Positions 1 to 10,360 of a DNA stretch of 64,000 bases are shown piece by piece; the first letter of the stretch is position 1, and each line of letters opens with the position of its first letter. The notes beneath the pieces are model-generated. The model saw only the letters and a list, made by a program, of their open reading frames with translations, had not been told where the DNA came from and did no database searches. Source of the DNA: Patellaria atrata CBS 101060 (lineage: Eukaryota > Ascomycota > Dothideomycetes > Patellariales > Patellariaceae); assembly GCA_010093705.1 (NCBI GenBank), contig MU006090.1:2104308-2168307 (forward strand). Reading direction: 5' to 3'. Both the position numbers and the translations under genes were made by a program.

Positions 1-1061
1 CCCTCATCCCCGCTCCAGACCCTCGATATCTGTCTTCCCCGGCCCCTCAGTTCCTCCGACCCAACGTCCACAATCTGGATAATGTAAGTCTCAAACCCAA
101 ACCCTCCTCCCGTTCCAACGTAATTCCAGTATGCCCTATACATGAGACTAATGCAAGCAGTTACATCCACGGCGGCGCCTGGCGAGACCCCCTCCTCACC
201 TCCCACCAATTCGATCCCGCTCTCCGCATCCTCCTCTCCCCCCTCTCGCAACCCACACCCACATCAGGACTCGGCCGCGCAAAAGCTCTAACCCACATCG
301 CCGGCTTCGCAACCCTCAATTACCGCCTCAGCTCCTACCCGTCGCATCCTACTCACCCCTCCGACCCGACGGACGAGTCGCGCAACGTCAGACATCCCGC
401 TCACGTGGAAGACGTGCGAGCGGCGCTCGAGTGGTTGGCGGGGGAGTATAAAGTCGGTGCGTTGGGAGGGTGGGGATGGGTTGTGGTTGGGCATTCGTGT
501 GGGGCGATGATGGGGTTGCAACTTCTTCACCAGCTACGCGACATAGACTTAGGTATAGAGAGAGATATGGATGGGGTGGCGGGGGGTTTGAGCATGCCTC
601 TGGGTGTGGTGGGGTTGGAGGGCATATATGATTTGGAGGCTTTCGTCCGCAATCATGAGGAGAAGGTATATAGGGAGATTGTGACGAATGCGTTTGGTGA
701 CGAGGAGGGGTGGAGAGAGGCGAGTCCGGCGGTGATGGGTGGATTTGGAAGGGAAATTTGGAGGGAGGGGAGGGTGGTGGTGTTGGGGCATAGTGGGGAG
801 GATGAGTTGGTGGAGCGGGAGCAGGTGGAGAGGATGGTGGGAAGGTTGGTGGGAGAGGAATGGGTGGGGAGGGATCGAGTGGGGATTGATAGGTTTGGAC
901 TGGAGGAGGGGAAGGAAGAAGAGAGGGGAGAAAGGAGATTGCTGGTGGTCAAGCTATGGGGGAAGCACGATGAGATTTGGGAAGAGGGAACACAGGTTGC
1001 GGATGCCATAGGTGCGGCGGTGTTGGATCTGGCCGACCAGAATATCCCCTTTAAACAATAA
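1..1061 (+). CDS. BNA7: Kynurenine formamidase (arylformamidase), 5' end cut by window edge
   Basis: Hydrolyses N-formylkynurenine to kynurenine in the tryptophan-to-NAD pathway; an alpha/beta hydrolase. Exons 1(partial)-83 and 161-1061; the intron 84-160 starts GTAAGT, ends GCAG and closes in phase, giving about 327 visible residues. The oxyanion motif HGGAW with the family-typical RDP after it straddles visible residues 31-38, just after the splice. The nucleophile elbow GHSCG has its serine near visible residue 140. A later GHSGEDELV segment and a GKHDEIW segment fit the acid and histidine of the triad. The C-terminus is complete. Only the first few dozen N-terminal residues appear to be missing. 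The coding strand changes from C-rich to extremely G-rich inside exon 2. Family assignment is firm; activity is inferred. Confidence 0.9.
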   Translation, partial: LIPAPDPRYLSSPAPQFLRPNVHNLDNVSLKPKPSSRSNVIPVCPIHETNASSYIHGGAWRDPLLTSHQFDPALRILLSPLSQPTPTSGLGRAKALTHIAGFATLNYRLSSYPSHPTHPSDPTDESRNVRHPAHVEDVRAALEWLAGEYKVGALGGWGWVVVGHSCGAMMGLQLLHQLRDIDLGIERDMDGVAGGLSMPLGVVGLEGIYDLEAFVRNHEEKVYREIVTNAFGDEEGWREASPAVMGGFGREIWREGRVVVLGHSGEDELVEREQVERMVGRLVGEEWVGRDRVGIDRFGLEEGKEEERGERRLLVVKLWGKHDEIWEEGTQVADAIGAAVLDLADQNIPFKQ

Positions 1062-2426
1062 CATCACAGGGTACAAGTGTTGAGAAGGATATGAAAAGTT
1101 CATGAATGTTACTCAAGGAAATATACGCTCTTCTAGTGGGTAAGTCTCTGAATTCATAATCTCCGATGGTAGTATCTAGATAATCATGTACAAGCCTGCT
1201 TATGAGAGGAAATATCAGCCTCAGAACGATGTACCTGCGTAACTTACACTGTATATAGATACTCATAGTCAAGCGACTAAGCGAGGCCATATTCGGTACT
1301 GTAGTAAATGTATGAATTAGAGTGGTAATCCCTAATCTCTTTTCGACCCCAAAACCCCAAGACCGGGTAATGTTGTTGGCTTTGTTGGTACAATTTATTA
1401 TGGGCTGACAGATTCGCGAGTTTGGACGCGCCTCGCTTATCAATGAATACCTCAGTCAACCTGGAAGGTAGCTATTCCGTCCTAACCGACTCGATATCTA
1501 TAAGGTAGGCCAGAAGGTTAGCTATACGCTGTCGTGAGGTGGTGAGGTGAACGTTGAGTGTGGTGATGCGGAAAGGAAGTCGAAATTCTACAGCATCACA
1601 GTCAATCCGGCCTTACAGCCTAGGGCACCATCCTTTTAGCTACCAGCCATGCCAAGCTCGCCAGCTGCCAGCAAGCCCTACTAAGATCTACCCTTTCTCA
1701 TCCAAACTTGGCACGGTTGGGTTTCCTTCTCCGCGTTTCAGAATTTGAAAATACCTGGCTGATGGATTCTACGTAGTACAAGTGTTCCAACTGAAAATGG
1801 AAAGCACCATGGTGACAATTGAAGTAAGAACATCTCAGATCTCGATAGGAGGTTAGATGGAAAGAGCAAGGGAGTCTCTTTCCTAGATCTGTATTACCTC
1901 GTTCCAAAGAGCTTAGGAAGTTAAACGCTCTCCTTAGACCCGTTCTCAAGTCTTATTTCATCGATTTTACTGTAACGGTATGGTTTATGGAACACGCTTA
2001 CCCCTGAGAATTAATTATAAGAACATGGCGTAACAAGTGATGATTGGCTAAAATCTTACATCTAGCCCATCTGCAAGCCATCCGAAATGCACCATTCGTC
2101 AATTCGCCAAGCCACTCACATCGAAATGATCGAATTCAGCTCTTCAAGCCATGGAGGATGATGAGGCAGGCATGAGCTAAGAACGGAAGCTGCGGCCTTC
2201 ACCACGCCAGTGCACGTCTACTATGGGGCGCGATCGTCCCTTGAGGTGGCCAGTCGCCCCCCGATTTGGAGTATAAGAACCAAACACGTCCTTCCCCAGC
2301 TTTCCACCCTCTCTGTTGCCTCACTTAACCTCCACCAAATCACCTGTATATCGGAAACCTCATCCAACTTCATCTACTATCCTTGACTTCTTCCAAGACT
2401 CTCAACCCTCAAACACAATCGCCATC
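1062..2426. other. Intergenic; promoter of the GPI-type protein gene
   Basis: I see no supportable gene. The last 200 bases form the promoter and leader of the gene starting at 2427: a TATA-like GTATAAG at about 2270 is followed by a pyrimidine-rich leader (2285-2426) with CACC/CATC-rich sequence. Short open frames here lack splice partners and codon character. Confidence 0.5.
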
Positions 2427-3017
2427 ATGCAATCCAAGATCTTCGCTGTTTTGGCTTTCGCTGCCGTTGCCCACGCCCAATTCCCACCGGCTTGCAGCGA
2501 CATCCCTAAGTGAGCTTATACTTATCTCTGATTCATCAATCGAAAAACATACTAACCATAACTTAGCGCTTCCCTCATCTCTGCTGTCCTCCCCGTCATT
2601 CCAGCGAGCGCAATCACCAACCCTACCGGCTTTGCTCAAGATGTTGCCTCTTCCTTCCAGGCTGGAGAGACCCCAACCTGGTTCTCGATGCTCCCATCTG
2701 ACATTCAGTCATGCTTTGCCGCCGGCGCCATCGCTACCGAGATCCCTTCAAGCATCATGACCGTCACTGGCGATGCTACCATTCAAACTTCCACCGTCGT
2801 ATCCACCGATGTAATGACTTCAACTGGCGAGTCCACCACCGCGACCATCACCGAGGAACACACCTCTACAATGACTGATGTTGTCTCCAGCGAGACTGAG
2901 ACCGACTCCGCTGCCGAAGAGACCTCCACCTCCACTGGCGGCGCAGCTCTCCCTACCGCTGTCATTGGCGCCGGTGTCGCTGGTGCATTGGGCTTCCTTG
3001 GCATGATTGCCTTGTAA
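2427..3017 (+). CDS. Small secreted Ser/Thr-rich protein with probable GPI anchor
   Basis: Exons 2427-2509 and 2567-3017 (177 aa); the intron has GTGAGC, an ACTAAC branch site and TTAG. Residues 1-17 form a classic signal peptide ending AHA before QF. The mature part has only about two cysteines (ACSD and QSC), too few for a CFEM domain. From about residue 115 to 155 it is very rich in Ser, Thr, Glu and Asp, typical of an O-glycosylated stalk. The C-terminal 20 residues are hydrophobic and follow a small-residue STGGAA stretch, as in a GPI attachment signal. A cell-wall or plasma-membrane surface protein is likely. I do not recognise a specific family. The ATG follows a TATA-like box by about 155 bases. 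Confidence 0.78.
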
Positions 3018-5111
3018 ATAACTCTCACATGTGTTTTCATGTTGACGGGGTTCTAGCTGGTGACACTGGTTCGGTGAATTTGTCAAAGTCGATACAGGAG
3101 TATTGGCTTGGGGAACGCTGTACAAATATGATTTGCCAAAATACTGGCCGAAAATTACTTCGAGACCCTTGAGGGTCTATGTCGTTAAATAATAAATTCT
3201 GGTGTTTGCCCCTGGTTTATAATCCCCCCGTATATTGCTGTTTCTTATTGCGTGAATATTGCCCATACCTAAGCTTACCTAAAATATGCTTGCTCAATTC
3301 TTTCCAACATGGCTCATAACAAAGCTGATATTTAAATTTGTAACCAATGTACCGTATTGTAGGTAGGGTTATCAATAAGGTATCTTCTTGACATCAAACG
3401 GTTGGTTACGGTATGTTATTAGCTTGATGTTGCGTGATTAGCTCTTGTAGTCGGCCGTTTTCGCTTCGCGCCGCTAGTAGTATAAAGTCTTCACCTAGCT
3501 GCACCTCACTACAACTCTGCAAGCTTCCTTTGCAACTTTACTGTTTCATCATGTTCGCTTCAATGTGCTATTCTATATGCTCTCTAGAAAGCTTTCAACA
3601 TGCGCTGGCATGTATAAAGGTATGAACCCCTCTTATCTACCTCTAAGTCTTTACATGATGAGCTTTCCCACGAACAATCCAAATCCTACAACGATCATGA
3701 AGGATTACCCACTTACTCTAGAATTACTCTGATATTCATACCTTCATTCGTAGACGCAAACTATCGGTCATAATCAATTGCTAACTACTATTTTGTGGAT
3801 CAGATAACAGCCCGAGCTTAACAAGCCCACTCACCAGATTTTTTTTCTAAAGGTACGTCACCTCGTTCAATTATCTCATACATCTTTGGGTGATGATATT
3901 ATGACTTTGGAAAGGCATTCCTCGACCTGAACCACACATGTCGAACCTGTCAATTAAGTTTCAGCCTTGTCTGACGCACATATTCCTCGTTCTCGCATCC
4001 TGAATACTTGTGGATATCCCGCAACTAATTCTTTCCTAAACAGGTACATACCCACTTCAGATAACCTCGATCTCTTCCGTACATGACGAACACTTGAACG
4101 ACAGGCGGACAGAAATCTACTCTACGACGGAACGTCCGCTGAAAGCAAGGCGTACAAACCTTGTGGACGTTTTATTGCTGAGCTAGTTGCTGAGAACTCG
4201 TTACCTGATCTACACTGCACTCTGTTCAACACGATTTCTGTAGTATTCGTCGCGGGACACAAGGCTAATGCTCTCTTTGTCATAGGTATATATTATTTGT
4301 TTTTCTATTTTCAGTAGAACCATCCACATGATGATCACTATTCACACTGTTTGATCCGGATGCCTTGTAACGAGGGCATTCAGAGATGAACGTATAACAC
4401 TGAAAATTCTGATTTAATGAGGTATGTGCTAGTCACTCTATTCCAGGTTTCTCAGTTAACATGGACCTAGCCTGATTATACATGGTTCTTTGGCCAGCTT
4501 TTCTCTTTTTTCATAGAGACTCTATCCGATATCATGCTGATTCATCCCAATCGTCGAATAGGTGATGCATACTTGCTCAAGTAATACTTAATCCATCATT
4601 CTGGTAAGTAAATATTTCGTGTGATTATGTTCAGGCGTACATGATGATCTTAACTGTTCTATCTATGCTCTTTCCGAGATAAATCATTGACGAGCAAATC
4701 AAATCACCTTGGAGAACTGAATGCTTTATCCTCCAATATTCTTTTCGTTTAGAGAAGTAGTCCGAAACTAATGTTCTGGATAGGCCCGACATCTGACAGA
4801 TCGATAGCACGAGATTTCGAATCATGTAAACTCATCTCTTAATTCCTGTTAGATTCAGTAAAATCAAAGAGAATATCAGTATCATAACATCATATATACC
4901 ATTCAATGAACTCTATGTGTCCTGCAGCTCAAATCCAAACCTTCAAAGTTCCACTTAATCTTTTTTATAGCCCAAATGATTCACATTTTTGTTACTCCAG
5001 TGACTCTATCCGCTCCATCGAATATATCTGCCACACTGTTAATTGTTCTTCCTTGAGATATATACCAATTCAGGATTTGTCATTAGCACCCAAGGCTTTC
5101 CCATCATTATC
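3018..5111. other. Gene-poor stretch between secreted protein and F-box-like pair
   Basis: About 2.1 kb at roughly 40% GC. The first 200 bases are the 3' untranslated region of the upstream gene. Between about 3.5 and 4.7 kb several GTA(C/T)G donors and pyrimidine-CAG acceptors occur, and two short open pieces splice in frame (given separately). Nothing else is supportable. Confidence 0.4.
3965..4285 (+). CDS. Candidate internal exons of an unrecognised small gene (or relic)
   Basis: Two open segments, 3965-4043 and 4113-4285, join in frame across an intron that starts GTACAT and ends GGACAG, yielding about 83 residues without a stop. The first exon is preceded by TTTCAG and the second is followed by a GTATAT donor. 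The product includes ILNTCGYPATN, NLLYDGTSAES and AYKPCGRF, with three cysteines and a hydrophobic end (NTISVVFVAGHKANALFVI). Read through the last donor, a stop follows after about a dozen codons. I found no convincing start: upstream exon candidates near 3551 and 3800 do not join cleanly. It could be a fast-evolving secreted or effector-type gene, or a decayed one. I do not recognise the family. Confidence 0.35.
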
Positions 5112-6131
5112 TCATGCGTCTCCGGCGTTTAGTAAATCTGCCAAAGAGTCTAAGCACCTTCCTTGGCCATCATGTTGATGCGCAATCTCCAACAATGCCT
5201 TCCTAGTCCCTCCAACTCGAAGCCCATAACCCTTCGGGCATGCCGTACCAATGTCGAATGACTTACATACGCTTCCCCGGTCTGAGAGGGACCGGAGTTC
5301 TTTCAACGCATTGCCCCAACGAGCTGGGCAAGAGAATTGCTCGGATCTCGAAGCAGCCACAGCGAACTGCAGGAGATCTCTCCCATCCAGTCTCGAATCT
5401 ACACGGAGCTGTGACCACAATTCCGCGCGTGCTTCGGCATCCACTCCAGGCGCAGACCTTTTCAGGCTAACTTTGTTCGCCTGCCCGATTGCATGCAGCG
5501 GATCCCAGTCACAAAGCACCGGCTGGCCAGTCTTCATCTTAACACTCATCCTGTCCTTGGAGAGAGTGAGATGAAGCTGTGTGATCTTCCCGTCCTGCAG
5601 TAGATCATGCCTGTGCAACATCATATCCTGGCGTTTTCTGGCAATCCATTCCCTCCTCTCTTCTTCCGGCACAGCATGTATACCGCAGAGGAAGCAGCAG
5701 CGTCCTAGCCGCAATGACACCGTTAGTTTAGTCAGATACGCCGCCCTTGGAGACTTGAGGAAGGTGTCTACGGCCAGCTTGTGCGAGTATTCGTAGGGTG
5801 GGAGCGTGAAAGTGTTGTGGGCGTAATAGAACCCGAGAGTCTCCTTCCGCAGTTGGCGAGATGTTTGTAACATGGGAGGGACGCGTGAGAGGAGTGGGAT
5901 CGGGTCGGGTGATTGGAGTGCTTGAGCGTAGACCTCATTGCGAAGTTCGCCGCGGAGGTCGAAGAGGCGGAAGATTGGGCCCGTGGGGTTGGTGGTCTCG
6001 TCCGCGACGACTTCGGAGGGATGAGCTGTCTTGATGCGCTTGGAGGGACGAACTCCTTCAGTATCGCCTGTCGATCTGGGCGGAAGACATTTGAGCTTGA
6101 GCTTAGTGCGATAGTCGCGAGGTTGAGACAT
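5112..6131 (-). CDS. F-box/2EXR-like protein, tandem copy 1
   Basis: Single exon, 339 aa. A basic N-terminus (KRIK at 31-34) precedes the core at residues 53-71, FRLFDLRGELRNEVYAQAL, the LPxELRNxIY-type helix of fungal F-box and 2EXR domain proteins. The pattern PPMLQTSRQLRKE with a following FYxxNTF completes the signature. Near the C-terminus, TACPKGYGL and HQHDGQGRC are conserved with the neighbouring gene. Such proteins are usually orphan members of large fungus-specific families. If the F-box is functional it would link a substrate to SCF ubiquitin ligase, but the F-box is weak and the role is unknown. It lies 568 bases downstream of its tandem relative on the same strand. Confidence 0.72.
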   Translation of the reverse strand: MSQPRDYRTKLKLKCLPPRSTGDTEGVRPSKRIKTAHPSEVVADETTNPTGPIFRLFDLRGELRNEVYAQALQSPDPIPLLSRVPPMLQTSRQLRKETLGFYYAHNTFTLPPYEYSHKLAVDTFLKSPRAAYLTKLTVSLRLGRCCFLCGIHAVPEEERREWIARKRQDMMLHRHDLLQDGKITQLHLTLSKDRMSVKMKTGQPVLCDWDPLHAIGQANKVSLKRSAPGVDAEARAELWSQLRVDSRLDGRDLLQFAVAASRSEQFSCPARWGNALKELRSLSDRGSVCKSFDIGTACPKGYGLRVGGTRKALLEIAHQHDGQGRCLDSLADLLNAGDA

Positions 6132-6699
6132 ATTTGTAGGTTCACGACATGGGTAAATTTTCCCTTTGCGATGCAGAAGGTTGTGGTTGTGTAGCGTTCG
6201 GTCGATTGGTGCGCGTCATGTAGAGTTGGCAGGTGCAGATGTTTTCTGCAAAGCTCCGAAGAAAGAAAATTTATCGAGGACTTTATAGTAGGACGATTTT
6301 CTCCTATGCATGCACATAATCCCTGCTCTCTTTACCTTGTGGATTCGCAGCTCGCATTCACTGTCTTCACTGAGGTATATTCACCTCGAATCTTCACGTG
6401 CCCGATCAGCCACATGAGAATTTCACAACCGCTGTTTGCTGCGGTCCACGGTGTGTTTCTCGCCTTTTAACTTGCCGATTTTGCGTGGTAGATTTTCGGT
6501 ATAATAGAGAATCGATGACAGCAGTGGGCAAAGCGAAGTTACAGTGGCTGGCCATATACCACATGACCTGGTAGTATCTGACGATAAGAGCGGGTGAGTT
6601 AAGTCATTTGATGTACGGAGATAATTGAACGTATGGAGATCATTCTACATATGACCGATTCGATGTTACTGTATGGCAAGAAAACCGAATATCTTCCAA
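6132..6699. other. Spacer between the tandem F-box-like genes
   Basis: Holds the promoter of copy 1 and the 3' untranslated region of copy 2. I see no gene or repeat. Short alternative frames across it are unsupported. Confidence 0.4.
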
Positions 6700-7716
6700 T
6701 CAAATCCGACGCGGGAAAGAAAGGGGAAACCCCATGAAATCGCGATAACCACGCTCACGTCCTTCAAAATTCCCCCTTTCGTCATCGTAGTCCAAACCGT
6801 GCGTCAGGAAAAACTCATCCCCAGCGTTCTCGAAATCCCCTTGCACCTTCACCAAAGCTGCGTCCGAGGTTGCCCAATTGCCAACCATGCATCTACCACC
6901 TTCGTCGTGCCGATGTACTGTATTCCTCCGCTCTGCCATCCCGCTCATCTCCAACGGGAGCGTGTAGCCGTTCGGACACGCGGTATCGACGTTCCACCAG
7001 GCGCACTGCTTGGAGTTCGGGTCGAGGTAGCCTTGGGTGTTTAGATGTATATCCACTGCTGCGCACTGAAAGACCGTTGATCTCCAGACCTCGATGGCGG
7101 CCACGAGGAGATCCCTTGCGTTTGTTCGGTTCCCGGAATTGCGCAGCTGCTTCTTACAGCGGTTGATGTTGAAAGGGAGGACGGGACGGTCCGTTCGAAG
7201 GTCGGAATAGAGTTTGTATTGGACGTATACCTGCAGGTCACCTGCACCACATCGCAGCGGCGCGTTAGAGCCGTACCATGGACTTTTAGGATCCAAACGG
7301 TCCAGTATATCGGAAGTTTTGACTTGGAGTACGAGTGTGCAGTCCTTCTTACACCTTGAAATGCGCACCGGGACTATAAGGCGGGTTATATGCTCTAAAC
7401 CGCACCAATTCTTCATAGTTAGGAAGCGGTTAAAATTGCGCTCAGTCTCTGCCATCGTTTCTATGTGTTGGACCTGGTTTGGGAGCTGGAAATTGTTCTC
7501 GCAGCAATAGATAAGGAAGCCTTCTTTGCGAATTTGGCGGCTGACTTGGAGAAGCGCCGGTGGGCGGGCTAGAAGGTTTCTCGCCCGACCTCGTTGTTGG
7601 TGTTCTCGAGGAGTAATGAGTGCGTGCGAGTATATCAAGTTGCGCAATTCCCCGGCAAGCTTGAGAAAGGGGAAAGAATTACGAGAGGTTTCCGAGAAGT
7701 CGACTGGAGTTCCCAT
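6700..7716 (-). CDS. F-box/2EXR-like protein, tandem copy 2
   Basis: Single exon, 338 aa, beginning at the ATG at 7716. The core FPFLKLAGELRNLIYSHAL is at residues 15-33, followed by PALLQVSRQIRKEGF and a YCCENNF segment, all aligning with copy 1. The C-terminal part shares DTACPNGYTL and HRHDEGGRC with copy 1, so the whole architecture is common, not just the F-box-like helix. Lengths differ by one residue, yet identity elsewhere looks low, which suggests an old duplication or rapid divergence. It has several Cys pairs (SRCKKDC) that could bind metal. Function unknown. Confidence 0.72.
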   Translation of the reverse strand: MGTPVDFSETSRNSFPFLKLAGELRNLIYSHALITPREHQQRGRARNLLARPPALLQVSRQIRKEGFLIYCCENNFQLPNQVQHIETMAETERNFNRFLTMKNWCGLEHITRLIVPVRISRCKKDCTLVLQVKTSDILDRLDPKSPWYGSNAPLRCGAGDLQVYVQYKLYSDLRTDRPVLPFNINRCKKQLRNSGNRTNARDLLVAAIEVWRSTVFQCAAVDIHLNTQGYLDPNSKQCAWWNVDTACPNGYTLPLEMSGMAERRNTVHRHDEGGRCMVGNWATSDAALVKVQGDFENAGDEFFLTHGLDYDDERGNFEGRERGYRDFMGFPLSFPRRI

Positions 7717-8895
7717 ATTGACTGAGGTGGTGAGACATGAAATTTTCTCGCAACTGTTCCAGAATTGTAACCTGCGGTGGTACTGTTTGCTTGCTAAATC
7801 CTTTGATATAGAAGAAACAGCAAACGGAGGTGTACAGAGGATGTTCCTGCAGCTCCGAAAACATGAACTTTTTGAGCTTTTAGTGTATGTTCAAGGTAAT
7901 AAAACCGCGTGGCTAGTATGTAGACTGACACGGAATAGATTGGACGGAAGTAGAGGGAGGTTATAAGAGATTCTGGGAGCTGGAGAAGGTAGGGACTCCT
8001 AAGATTGACTCACCGGTGTACTTCAGTACCCCAAAGATTACTACTTTAACTTAGGTGCTGCATTTTGGTCAAACGTCACTTCATTGTGAAGTTATATAAA
8101 ATTCATAAGTAAAGGTAGGGAATTTGACAGATGAAGTGTTGTTCAGCAGCGCAGCATACAATGTCGGGAGGCTAAGGATAAGCTTACCATATTATTCTTC
8201 CCAGCACTTCTACAAGCTTGAGAAGTCTACATCTCTCCGTAACTTTACTTTGAAATCGTTCTGTGTTTAAAGATTTGGTTGGAATGGATGATGGATATTC
8301 AGCTTACGGATATCAATACAGTGTAGGATCCATACTTAACAATTTGGTGAACCGTACCAAAGGTAATGAGTCCTAAACGTGTATGATCCCGCCACAGGAT
8401 CGTGATGGGTTACGGGTTCACTCTTCCTTTGCAGTTTCATTCCCTGTGGTTTCGGGATGAGGGGATTCATTGAGCGTCCGACGTTGATATTTACTTGAAG
8501 TTAGTAAGCAAACTTAGGTACCTTAAGGTAGACTCCCGCCCGACTTTAGCTCGTGGTGGCCAGTACGCATTGGTTCCCGTGTTTGTAAAGCCATGAATAT
8601 TTCTGTACATTCCATTCATTCTGGACAGTCTAGCTATTCGTGATGAGATAGCGCCCTTTTTGATCAAAGCCTGCAGCATAAGGTGGCGATGAGAAGGGAA
8701 AACGGGTCTGGGATTAGAGGGATGTCTTAGAAATAAAAGAAAGAGTCGGGTTTCATTTCTACATTGCATATAATCAAAAGCTCTTCTGAATTCGTATGCC
8801 TACGGATGGAAGCCTACACGACGCCGAGTATATCTAATCGAAAGACATCCAATCTGTTACCGGTGGGAATGGTAAAAAGGATAGCGCCCCAGCTA
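7717..8895. other. Intergenic, 1.2 kb
   Basis: Contains the leader of F-box-like copy 2 and the 3' side of the next gene. The only structure I see is a palindromic CTTAGGTACCTTAAGG element at about 8513-8528. No gene is supportable. Confidence 0.45.
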
Positions 8896-10360
8896 TCATC
8901 TCCTTTTTGCAGAGTCACACTGTTCAATGAAGCGATATATCCCCTCAAACTCCTGATACTCCAATGGACTATCGTATTCCGGCCTTTCCCTCATAACACT
9001 CGCGTCCTCTAATTCACTGCTGTGGAAACTCTCGTACCCAGATGGCGACGAGGTGTAAGGTTCATGAACTTCACCACCCTCGAAACAGTCAAAGTCCAGG
9101 CCTGTGTCTGATCTGGTGGAATACTGCTCACAACTCAAGTCGTCGTTGGGGGTTAACATATATCGCCAATCGATGGGATCCTGATACATGATACGATCGA
9201 CGACAGGCCTTTCAAGAAAATCACACTCGGAGGCCGTCTTGCTAGGCGCGAAGGGGAACAAGAGGGCAATTTCAGTTCCCGCGAAGGCGTCGAAGTCCTC
9301 ATCTTGAATGACGAGACCTCGCTGAACACCAAGTTCAAGACAAATTCTTTCCACGGTCTCGGCATCGCAGCCAGGGAAGTGAACCCGGAGCGAAGACGTA
9401 CGATATGTTATAGGAAGATCTCCAAAACTAGAAAGGCGTTTCAAATCTGCAAGAACGATCGCTAAGTCCTTGAGGGCACGGGAAAAATCTACTGAGAGTA
9501 TGTCGAGGAGACCATCTGTGTTCAGTGTGTCATGAATCTGAGCATGCATGGAGTATCCCGCGACGATACTGAGGGGAGTAAGAGCAGTGATGGTAGGGTT
9601 GACGTTGAACTCGATGTAGGAACCTGGAGTTGCTTTGGGTAACGAGTTCATCTTGCGTCCAACCTCTCCCTGCAGTTTTGTGACTGCTTTGAATCGCTTC
9701 TCACCATTGCGTGGGTTGACCCCATCGAACTGCGCTTTTTGACCCGCAATCAAGAAAGCTCGCACGGCTTGGGAGACGTTGTGTACGACTTGAGCTGGTG
9801 CAGCAGGAGTATGGGAGAAATACCTGGCACCTCGGGCAGCGCCAGAGCCTAGAGAATAGCCACCGGCTGTTCGTCCTAGTGTCCCACCCGTGAGATTTGG
9901 TCGGAGGGTGGACGCGAATGGAGCACGGCCTGAGAGGCCATTGACGGCACTGGCCACGCGGGATTTGGGGAACGATGACCGATCATACTTCAATCCTCCT
10001 GTGGTAGATCCAGATTGGGAAGTAAACTTCCTAATATTCGCGTTCATAAAGCTGTGTGTTGTATACCAGCGACCCTTGCTTTGACGCAAAGCCGCAACCG
10101 GGTGGACCGGATGACGTGCATTTCTTGCGAATGCTGGTTGAAGTTGGGGCTGTGTCTGACGAGCAGATATAGGGAGATTTTTCTGTGCAATGCGGGAGGC
10201 TTTCTGCCAGGCATGTCTGAAATACAGTTAAAGGATGATTCACGAACGGATCACCGTCCGGCGACGCGTGCCGATTACGTATTTGTCCTGAGGGAACTTA
10301 CTTCAGTAGTTTGAAATTTTTGGCCACCAACTTATGTAGGTGGCCCGCTGAAGGAGCCAT
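8896..10360 (-). CDS. Conserved fungal protein, often labelled casein kinase II beta 2 subunit
   Basis: Exons 10360-10302 and 10216-8896 on the minus strand (459 aa); the intron uses GTAAGT and TTTCAG and closes in phase. The N-terminus is basic and rich in Arg, Gln, Ser and Thr, and resembles a mitochondrial presequence, followed by a conserved core around FSHTPAAPAQVVHNVSQAVRA and AGQKAQFDG. After about residue 290 it becomes acidic. Database entries for this family, as I remember them, are called casein kinase II beta 2 subunit, but the CPxC/zinc-ribbon hallmark of CK2 beta is absent, so the name is not supported here. The gene model is solid and the function is unknown. Confidence 0.82.

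Noticed and set aside
653-1009. Ser/Pro-rich open frame antisense to BNA7
   Set aside because: It mirrors the G-rich coding strand of a conserved hydrolase exon; composition alone explains it.
3434-3625. 63-residue frame with a signal-like stretch before the orphan exons
   Set aside because: Its donor at about 3620 does not lead in phase into the open exons at 3965, so I did not attach it.
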